NCBI GenBank assembly: GCA_001915995.1
Contig: MNRO01000013.1
Coordinates: 1 to 27,693, forward strand
Origin: Clostridium sp. 26_21
GTDB lineage: Bacteria > Bacillota > Clostridia > TANB77 > CAG-508
Reading direction: 5' to 3'
DNA: 27,693 bases
Part shown: piece by piece, positions 22,024-27,693 of the stretch
How positions within the stretch are numbered: the first letter of the stretch is position 1
How the letters are laid out: each line of letters opens with the position of its first letter
The notes under the pieces: generated by a model
Database searches by the model: none
What the model saw: the letters and a program-made list of their open reading frames with translations, nothing else
What the model was told of the DNA's origin: nothing
Made by a program: the position numbers and the translations under genes

Positions 22024-22293
22024 ATGAAGAAAAATAAAATAGACAAAATTTTAGAAATACCAGATGAAATATGTTCAAATATTCCAAAATTAACAATAAC
22101 AGGTTTTGACGAATTAATACTCGAAAATTATAAAGGAATTTTAGAATATGAAGAATTTTTTGCAAGTATATCTACATATATAGGAATTGTTAATATAAAT
22201 GGATTTAATTTAAATTTAGAAAAAATGACCAATGATGATATAAAAATTACAGGAAAAATAGAAAATATTGATATAGAAAGGATTGAAGGTTAA
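22024..22293 (+). CDS. yqfC: Sporulation protein YqfC
   Basis: YqfC is a small protein of the sigma-E regulon whose molecular role is unknown; it pairs with yqfD in most spore formers. The 89-residue product fits the family: KILEIPDEICSNIPKLTITG at the start, then LENYKGILEYEEF and repeated beta-strand-like segments ending in an acidic tail. No membrane segment is seen. The stop is 2 nt before the yqfD start, so translation is coupled. It follows pdaA by 24 nt with no terminator. Confidence 0.9.
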   Translation: MKKNKIDKILEIPDEICSNIPKLTITGFDELILENYKGILEYEEFFASISTYIGIVNINGFNLNLEKMTNDDIKITGKIENIDIERIEG

Positions 22294-22295
22294 AT

Positions 22296-23492
22296 ATGTT
22301 TATTAGGATATTGCTAAAATATATGTTAGGATATGTGAGAATAACAGTAGAAGGATATTATATAGAAAGATTTATAAATATATGTACAAATAGCAAAATC
22401 TTAATATGGAATTTAAAAAGAGAAAATGAAGTTAAACTCTATTTAAATATAGGAATAAAAGATTTTTACGATGTAATAAAAATTGCAAAAAAATTGAAAT
22501 GTAAAATAAAAATAAATAAAAAGAGAGGAATTCCTTTTATAATTCACAAATACAAGAAAAGAAAAATATTTTTCATAACATTAATAGTTATTACCATGTT
22601 GATAGGAGTAAGTACAAGATTTGTATGGAATATAGATATAATTGCAGAAGAAAAAATTGATAATATAGAACAAGATATTAAAGAAGTTGGGTTGAAAATT
22701 GGAGTTCCCAAAGATAGAGTAAATATCCAAGAAATTGCTAATAAAATAAGAATTAAGAGAGATGATATCTCATGGATTGGAATTGAATTAAAAGGAACTA
22801 ATGCAATAGTAAAAATAGTAAAGGCAAAAAAAGCACCAGAAATAATTAATGAAAATGAAAATTCAAATATAGTAGCATATAAAGAAGGAATTATAACTAA
22901 GATAATAGCTCAAAATGGAACAGCATTAGTTAAGGTTGGAGATGAAGTAAAAGAAAATCAAATACTTATAGAAGGAAAGATAGATGGAAAATATACAGGA
23001 ACTAGGTTTGTACATAGTTTAGGAGAAGTAGAAGCTTTAGTAAAATATAGTAGAACCGAAAAATTTCCTCTAAAAACAATAGAAAAAGTCGAAACAGGAA
23101 ATAAAGAGACGAAGTATAAAATAAAAATTAGTAATTTTCAAATAAATTTTTATAAAACACTTTCAAAATTCAAAATTTATGATACAATAGAAATGGAAAA
23201 AAAGATAAAAATATTTTCAAATTTATATTTACCTATTTCAATAACAAAAATAATAAATAAAGAACAAGAAAATGTAGAAAAAGAATATTCAAAAGAATAT
23301 GCAATAGAAACAGGAACTACAAAATTAGAAAAAATACTAGAAGATGAAATAGGAAAAGAAAAAGAAATAATAAATAAAGATGTAAACATAATAGAAACTG
23401 AAAAATATATAGAGGTAAATGTAACATATGAAGTAATTGAAAATATAGGAATACAAGAAAGGGAAGAGATACTATGGAAGAAAGAAGTTTGA
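22296..23492 (+). CDS. yqfD: Sporulation protein YqfD
   Basis: YqfD is a membrane protein of the mother cell required for efficient sporulation in B. subtilis. The 398-residue product has an N-terminal region starting LKYMLGYVRITVEGYYIERF, a single transmembrane segment at about residues 88-108 (FFITLIVITMLIGVSTRFVW) and a large extracytoplasmic part with ISWIGIELKGTNAIVKIVKA and the VVGDEV-like VKVGDEVKENQILIEG. These are the standard blocks of the family. It starts 2 nt after yqfC and its 3' end overlaps the next gene by 19 nt. Confidence 0.92.
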   Translation: MFIRILLKYMLGYVRITVEGYYIERFINICTNSKILIWNLKRENEVKLYLNIGIKDFYDVIKIAKKLKCKIKINKKRGIPFIIHKYKKRKIFFITLIVITMLIGVSTRFVWNIDIIAEEKIDNIEQDIKEVGLKIGVPKDRVNIQEIANKIRIKRDDISWIGIELKGTNAIVKIVKAKKAPEIINENENSNIVAYKEGIITKIIAQNGTALVKVGDEVKENQILIEGKIDGKYTGTRFVHSLGEVEALVKYSRTEKFPLKTIEKVETGNKETKYKIKISNFQINFYKTLSKFKIYDTIEMEKKIKIFSNLYLPISITKIINKEQENVEKEYSKEYAIETGTTKLEKILEDEIGKEKEIINKDVNIIETEKYIEVNVTYEVIENIGIQEREEILWKKEV

Positions 23493-24685
23493 GAGTAGTT
23501 GCAACAGATAAAACATTTTTTAATAAATTAACAAATACATTAACAAAATTATTAATTCCAACTCAGATTGGATTTAATAGTTTAAAAATATCAATGAAGA
23601 GAAATATATTAATTAAAACATATGATGCATTCACTGCAGAAAACATTCCAGCAGACAAAAAAGATGAATTAGAAAAAAAATATGATGATGCATATACATC
23701 ATATTTAGAAGCATTAGATAAATATGTATTAGATACAATATATAAAAAAGTGAAAAATGAAACAGCAACTCAATTTGAAAGCACAGCATTATCACAATAT
23801 TATGGAATAGTCCAATTAAAGGATAGAGAATATAATGAATATAAATATAGAAAACAAAAATATTTATTAGAATTAGATAAAGAAAGTGTAAAAAATACTG
23901 CCAAAGAAAAAGTAATTGAAAGATACAACAAATTTTATGTATCAAAACAAGATTCTTTGTATAAAGGAATATTAAAAAATTATTCAATAAAATTAGCAGA
24001 TTCCACAAATGTATATGATTCTACCAAAGATTGGATTTATGTGAAAATATTTAATACATTAGAAGACTATATGAAAAATATTTTACCATTAAAAATATCA
24101 GATTTAAAAATGGAAGTAATATCAAAAGATTATGAAAAATATGAAAAGTTTTCTGTTGGAAAATTAGATACAAGAGATAATATTGAAAAAAATATGATTT
24201 TACTTGGAATAAGTAGAAATTTATTTACACATAGTTTACCACTTGTGGTTGCAGAACAATGCTATATGAAATTATTAAGAGATGCAAGATGTTTAGTACA
24301 AGATACAAAGATTGCAGCTAAAAGAGAGAAAGCATATACATTAATATTAAATTTAATAGAAGATTATAATATAAGATTATTAGCAACAAAAGTATATTGG
24401 GAGAATAGTAGAGAGAGAGAGGAATTCAAGAAATTTTATAATCAATATAAAAATGTTGAAAAGCTAAAAGAAGTAGACTTTATTGAATATGTTAAAGAAA
24501 AAGAAATATTATTTATAAAGACAGACTTAAAAAAGATATCAAAAGATAAAACAGATTATAGTAGACTTCAAAAATATTATAAAAGAAAACTTGTTGATTT
24601 TGGGGCAATGAAAGATATAAAATTAACAAGACAAAATACTAATAAATATTTTGGAAAATCAATAAAAAAATCAAAAATAGCATAA
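23474..24685 (+). CDS. Conserved-position 403-residue protein of unknown function, in the phoH slot
   Basis: I do not recognise this protein. It is soluble and predicted almost wholly helical, very rich in Lys, Tyr and Glu, with no signal peptide, membrane segment or nucleotide-binding loop. Noticeable segments are LTKLLIPTQIGFNSLKISMK near residues 20-40, YDDAYTSYLEALDKYV near 70-85 and SHSLPLVVAEQCYMKLLRD-like sequence near 255-275. The start ATG has GGGAAGAG upstream and overlaps yqfD by 19 nt. ybeY follows 19 nt after its stop. In most Clostridia this position between yqfD and ybeY holds phoH (and often a 7TM-HD gene). The protein has no P-loop, so it is not a diverged PhoH. Confidence 0.75.
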   Translation: MEERSLRVVATDKTFFNKLTNTLTKLLIPTQIGFNSLKISMKRNILIKTYDAFTAENIPADKKDELEKKYDDAYTSYLEALDKYVLDTIYKKVKNETATQFESTALSQYYGIVQLKDREYNEYKYRKQKYLLELDKESVKNTAKEKVIERYNKFYVSKQDSLYKGILKNYSIKLADSTNVYDSTKDWIYVKIFNTLEDYMKNILPLKISDLKMEVISKDYEKYEKFSVGKLDTRDNIEKNMILLGISRNLFTHSLPLVVAEQCYMKLLRDARCLVQDTKIAAKREKAYTLILNLIEDYNIRLLATKVYWENSREREEFKKFYNQYKNVEKLKEVDFIEYVKEKEILFIKTDLKKISKDKTDYSRLQKYYKRKLVDFGAMKDIKLTRQNTNKYFGKSIKKSKIA

Positions 24686-24704
24686 TAGAAAAAGAGGTAA
24701 GTAG

Positions 24705-25193
24705 ATGTATCAATTAGAATATCTTGATTTAGAAGAAAATAACGCATATGAAAAAATAATAAAAAAAGTAATAGAACAATGTTTTAAAGAAGAAAAAATA
24801 GAAGAGTCAAAATTATATATTAGTATAACATTGACTACTCCTCAAAATATACATAAAATAAATAAACAATACAGAAATGTTGATAATGAAACAGATGTAT
24901 TATCATTTCCTATATTTGAAAAAAAAGAATTGGACGAAAAAATTAAAACAAAAAAATTTGAATATGAAGATATTCTTGGTGATATTGTAATATCAATAGA
25001 TAGAGTAAAAGAACAGGCAAAAGAATATGGACATAGTTTTGAAAGAGAATTTGCATATATGTTAGTACATGGTTTTTATCATCTTATGGGATATGACCAT
25101 ATTAAAGAAGAAGACAAGGCTATAATGAGACCAAAAGAAGAGAAAGTTTTAAAAAGACTTGGAATAACAAGGGAGGAAATGAATGAAAAATAA
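24705..25193 (+). CDS. ybeY: Endoribonuclease YbeY (rRNA maturation factor)
   Basis: YbeY is a zinc-dependent endoribonuclease in 16S rRNA 3' maturation and ribosome quality control. The 162-residue product carries the diagnostic HGFYHLMGYDH motif, with zinc ligands H122, H126 and H132, and the upstream NKQYRNVDNETDVLSFP and ILGDIVIS blocks. The start ATG follows AAGAGGT. Its last 11 nt overlap the start of the DUF3048 gene, whose Shine-Dalgarno GGGAGG lies inside ybeY. Confidence 0.95.
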   Translation: MYQLEYLDLEENNAYEKIIKKVIEQCFKEEKIEESKLYISITLTTPQNIHKINKQYRNVDNETDVLSFPIFEKKELDEKIKTKKFEYEDILGDIVISIDRVKEQAKEYGHSFEREFAYMLVHGFYHLMGYDHIKEEDKAIMRPKEEKVLKRLGITREEMNEK

Positions 25194-26304
25194 AGGTACT
25201 ATTATTTTGATTATAATTCTTTGCATCCTTGTAATAATTGCTGGAGGAATACTGGTTTATAAAATAAAAAATAATGTTCCTAAAATTCAGGAGACTATTT
25301 CAAAAGAAGAAAACTCAAAAGAAGAGGAACCATTAATAGTTAAACCAAAAGAAATAGAATGCTTTAAAGGAACTGAAAGACCGATAGCAGTTATGATTGA
25401 TAACCATTCAGGAGCATGGCCACAAGCTAATCTTAATAAAGCATATTTAGTATATGAAATTGTTGTGGAAGGAGGAGAAACTAGATTAATGGCAGTATTC
25501 AAAGGCCAGAATCTAGAAAAAATAGGACCAATAAGAAGTTCTAGACATTACTTTTTAGATTATGCATTAGAAAATGATGCTATATATGTACATCATGGGT
25601 GGAGCCCACAGGCTCAAAATGATATAAAAGCATTAGCAGTTAATAATATAAATGGAATTCAAGAAAAATCCAGTGATTTTTGGAGAGTAAATGACAAGAA
25701 ATCTCCTCATAATATGTTTACAAGTACAGAGAGCATACTAAAGATAGCAGAAAGAAAAGGATATTCAACAACATCAAATAAAAAAAGTATATTAAATTAT
25801 GTTGGAGAAGAAGTTAATTTGCAAGAAAAATATGAAAGCCATAATGCTGATGATATAAAAAATCAACAAGAAATAAGTGAAAATGCGAATACAAATACAC
25901 AAATATTAAATGCTTCAAAAGTTATTATACCACATTCAAATTTGCAAACTGTTGAATATGAATATGATGAAAATTCAAAAACATATATTAGATATGCAAG
26001 AGGTAAAGTACAGAAAGATTACATAACAGGAGAAAATATAACAACAAAAAATATAATTATAACAATGTGTGATAATTATACACTAGATGATGAGGAACAA
26101 AAAGGTAGACAAGGATTAAAAAATATTGGAACATTTGATGGATATTATATAACAAATGGATATGCTATACCAATAAAATGTATAAAACAATCAAGAACTT
26201 CACAAACAGAATATAAAGATGAAAAAGGAAATGAAATAGAAGTAAATGATGGAAATACATTTATAAATATATGCCCAACAAATGCAAAAGTTGAAATTGA
26301 ATAA
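25183..26304 (+). CDS. DUF3048 (YerB-like) membrane-anchored protein
   Basis: The 373-residue protein has an N-terminal membrane anchor (residues ~5-27) and an extracytoplasmic region with a Glu-rich linker. The DUF3048 N-terminal domain follows: RPIAVMIDNHSGAWPQANL, YEIVVEGGETRLMAVF, GPIRSSRHYFLDYA and SPHNMFTST. The C-terminal domain contains YARGKVQKDYITGENITTKN. The family is called YerB in Bacillus, where it is a lipoprotein of unknown function; here no lipobox is apparent. It overlaps ybeY by 11 nt. Its stop lies just before the hairpin that covers the sigG ribosome binding site. Confidence 0.85.
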   Translation: MKNKGTIILIIILCILVIIAGGILVYKIKNNVPKIQETISKEENSKEEEPLIVKPKEIECFKGTERPIAVMIDNHSGAWPQANLNKAYLVYEIVVEGGETRLMAVFKGQNLEKIGPIRSSRHYFLDYALENDAIYVHHGWSPQAQNDIKALAVNNINGIQEKSSDFWRVNDKKSPHNMFTSTESILKIAERKGYSTTSNKKSILNYVGEEVNLQEKYESHNADDIKNQQEISENANTNTQILNASKVIIPHSNLQTVEYEYDENSKTYIRYARGKVQKDYITGENITTKNIIITMCDNYTLDDEEQKGRQGLKNIGTFDGYYITNGYAIPIKCIKQSRTSQTEYKDEKGNEIEVNDGNTFINICPTNAKVEIE

Positions 26305-26306
26305 AA

Positions 26307-26357
26307 AAACCTCTCTTTGGAAATAATGTTAGTAACATTATTTAAAAAGGGAGGTTT
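26307..26357 (+). promoter_or_regulatory. 51-nt hairpin sequestering the sigG ribosome binding site
   Basis: AAACCTCTCTTT (26307-26318) pairs with AAAGGGAGGTTT (26346-26357), one U-G pair. After a tandem G-A mismatch, AAATAATGTT (26321-26330) pairs with AACATTATTT (26334-26343), leaving a 3-nt loop. The Shine-Dalgarno GGGAGG (26349-26354) is wholly inside the lower helix, and the TTG start is 5 nt beyond it. It may also slow or end transcription from the DUF3048 gene, although no long T-run follows. Confidence 0.75.
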
Positions 26358-26362
26358 ATTAT

Positions 26363-27136
26363 TTGATTAATAAAGTGGAAATATCATCAGTTAATACATC
26401 TCAATTACCTACATTAACAAATAAAGAAAAAGAAGAATTATTAAATCGAATAAGACAAGGTGATGAAGAAGCAAGAACAAAATTTATAAAAGGAAATTTA
26501 AGATTAGTATTAAGCGTAATACAAAGGTTTTATGGAAGAGGAGAATGTGCAGATGATTTATTTCAAATAGGATGCATAGGATTAATAAAATCAATAGATA
26601 ATTTTGATTTATCACAAGGTGTTCAATTTAGCACATATGCTGTCCCAATGATAATTGGTGAAGTGAGAAGATATTTAAGAGACAATAATAGTATAAGAGT
26701 AAGCAGGTCTGTTAGAGACTTGGCATATAGAACGATTCAATTTAGAGAAAAATATAATAAGGAAAAAGGAAAAGATCCATCAATTGAAGAAATTGCAAAA
26801 GAATTTGGAGTTGAAATTGAAGAAATTGCGGCAAGTTTAGATGCAATTCAAGATCCTGTTTCTTTACAAGAACCAATATATAATGATGGAACGGAAAATA
26901 TATTTGTTATGGATCAAGTGAAAGATAAAAAAAATAATGATGAAAATTGGGTTGAAACTATGACTATAAATGAGGTATTAAAAAAATTAAACGAAAAAGA
27001 AAAAAATATTATAGTAAGAAGATATTTTGATGGTAAAACTCAAATGGAAATTGCAGATGAAATTGGAATTTCTCAAGCACAGGTTTCTAGACTTGAAAAA
27101 AATGCACTTGAACATATGAAAAAATATTATAAGTAG
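26363..27136 (+). CDS. sigG: RNA polymerase sporulation sigma factor SigG
   Basis: Sigma-G directs late forespore transcription. The 257-residue product shows the SigG N-terminus (NKVEISSVNTSQLPTL, which in B. subtilis binds the anti-sigma factor), region 2 (NLRLVLSVIQRF, DDLFQIGCIGLIKSIDNFDL, FSTYAVPMIIGEVRRYLRDN), the SRSVRDLAY linker and region 4 (GKTQMEIADEIGISQAQVSRLEKNAL). The only start that gives the full N-terminus is TTG at 26363. Its Shine-Dalgarno is locked in a long hairpin, so translation is expected to be weak. ylmC follows. The gene is separated from sigE, its usual neighbour, by about 12 kb. Confidence 0.96.
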   Translation: MINKVEISSVNTSQLPTLTNKEKEELLNRIRQGDEEARTKFIKGNLRLVLSVIQRFYGRGECADDLFQIGCIGLIKSIDNFDLSQGVQFSTYAVPMIIGEVRRYLRDNNSIRVSRSVRDLAYRTIQFREKYNKEKGKDPSIEEIAKEFGVEIEEIAASLDAIQDPVSLQEPIYNDGTENIFVMDQVKDKKNNDENWVETMTINEVLKKLNEKEKNIIVRRYFDGKTQMEIADEIGISQAQVSRLEKNALEHMKKYYK

Positions 27137-27180
27137 TAACAATTTTTTTATTAAGAAACATATAATAATATAAATTTATA

Positions 27181-27208
27181 AATGTTTGAAAAAAATTTTT
27201 CAAACATT
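27181..27208 (+). terminator. Hairpin terminator after sigG
   Basis: AATGTTTGAAAA (27181-27192) pairs perfectly with TTTTCAAACATT (27197-27208), 4-nt loop, followed by ATTTA. The T-run is weak, so partial readthrough into ylmC is possible. Confidence 0.65.
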
Positions 27209-27234
27209 ATTTACATATTGAAAGGATTATAGTA

Positions 27235-27471
27235 ATGGAAGATAGAGGACTAGATTTTAAACATAAAGAGGTTGTTAATATAAATGATGGAAAAAGACTA
27301 GGTTTTGTTCAAGATGTTTGTGCTGACTTGGAATCTGGAAAGATAACATCTATAATAGTTCCTGGTAGAAATAATAAATTTTTAAGTTTGTTTTCAGATA
27401 ATAATGATATTGTAATTCCGTGGGAACATATACATTGTATAGGTGAGGATTTGATTTTAGTAAAAATATAA
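27235..27471 (+). CDS. ylmC: YlmC/YmxH family sporulation protein (PRC-barrel)
   Basis: The 78-residue protein is a PRC-barrel-like member of the YlmC/YmxH family, which often follows sigG in spore formers and whose function is unknown. It shows KHKEVVNINDGKRLGFVQDV, GKITSIIVPG and the terminal IPWEHIHCIGEDLILVKI. The start ATG follows AAAGGA. Its position directly after sigG keeps the ancestral sigG-ylmC pair even though sigE has been separated. Confidence 0.85.
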   Translation: MEDRGLDFKHKEVVNINDGKRLGFVQDVCADLESGKITSIIVPGRNNKFLSLFSDNNDIVIPWEHIHCIGEDLILVKI

Positions 27472-27489
27472 AAAAATTTCAAAAAAGTA

Positions 27490-27518
27490 TTGACTTTAAA
27501 ATAGAATGATGTTAATAT
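27490..27518 (+). promoter_or_regulatory. Upstream promoter (P1) of a tandem pair at the window end
   Basis: TTGACT (27490-27495), 17-nt spacer, TAATAT (27513-27518) with TG at 27510-27511. A better -10 (TATAAT, 27516-27521) is 20 nt from the -35. A short TGAGC/GCTCA hairpin (27534-27538/27548-27552) follows. Confidence 0.6.
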
Positions 27519-27594
27519 AATGCAAGACTTAATTGAGCACAACAAAAGCTCATAAAAATATTTTTAAAAATATAAAAAATATTTTAAAAAAGTA

Positions 27595-27624
27595 TTGACA
27601 AAATACGACATCATGTGTTAATAT
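27595..27624 (+). promoter_or_regulatory. Downstream promoter (P2) of the tandem pair
   Basis: TTGACA (27595-27600), 17-18-nt spacer, TTAATAT (27618-27624). An A/T-tract block of about 40 nt just before the -35 looks like an UP element. P1 and P2 share AAAAAAGTATTGAC and GTTAATATAA. The gene served lies beyond the window; the arrangement suits an rRNA or other highly expressed operon. The last ~70 bases show no ORF. Confidence 0.65.
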
Positions 27625-27693
27625 AAAAAATGTACCAAGCAACAGACAAAAATAATTAAAATTATCACATAAGAATTAGTAAAAAGTAAGACG

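Noticed and set aside
27534..27594. Terminator between the tandem promoters
   Set aside because: The TGAGC/GCTCA stem has only 5 bp with a 9-nt loop, and the following A/T tracts fit an UP element better.

Overview
The window is a very A+T-rich (roughly three quarters A+T by eye) chromosomal segment of an endospore-forming member of the Bacillota, most likely an uncultivated gut-type Clostridia. The lineage call rests on the sporulation set spoIIGA, sigE, sigG, yqfC, yqfD, pdaA and ylmC, on AddB-type recombination, on near-exclusive AGA arginine codons and on strong GGAGG ribosome binding sites. No rRNA, CRISPR array, transposase or phage gene is visible. No gene-free stretch exceeds 300 bases; the longest (17765-18007, 20942-21195, 27472-27693) hold regulatory sequence described below.

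Left part (1-7.2 kb, all +): the C-terminal end of an unrecognised gene, addB without an adjacent addA, then a tight trio of pgeF (peptidoglycan editing), a membrane-anchored HExxH metalloprotease of unknown role and an S66 LD-carboxypeptidase. At 7.2-9.1 kb lies the rpsB-tsf pair with its own extended -10 promoter, a structured leader and an internal terminator. At 9.2-12.3 kb are a MYG1-family hydrolase, tRNA-Pro(UGG), exodeoxyribonuclease III and an AI-2E-type permease. At 12.4-14.2 kb spoIIGA-sigE encode the mother-cell sigma factor and its activating protease.

Middle (14.3-21 kb): a methionine gamma-lyase-like (aluminium resistance) PLP enzyme, a WalR-like response regulator with no kinase beside it, and, divergent from it, a two-gene operon of unknown function (small HTH protein plus HTH/coiled-coil protein) whose base and codon use differ from the neighbours. 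Next comes a complete agr-type peptide quorum-sensing locus: agrB and a 39-residue agrD on the + strand converge on an agrA-agrC pair on the - strand. I predict a CAIIW thiolactone signal. A perfect 0A box lies just downstream of the agrA promoter, suggesting but not proving a Spo0A link.

Right part (21.2-27.7 kb, all +): pdaA, yqfC, yqfD, an unrecognised 403-residue protein where phoH usually sits, ybeY and a DUF3048 protein, then sigG and ylmC. The sigG ribosome binding site is buried in a 51-nt hairpin and the start is TTG, which points to translational restraint of the late forespore sigma factor. The window ends with two tandem strong promoters of stable-RNA type firing rightward out of the window.

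Relative to the B. subtilis order spoIIGA-sigE-sigG-ylmC-ylmD(pgeF), the same genes are all present but dispersed: about 12 kb including the agr locus separates sigE from sigG, and pgeF lies upstream.
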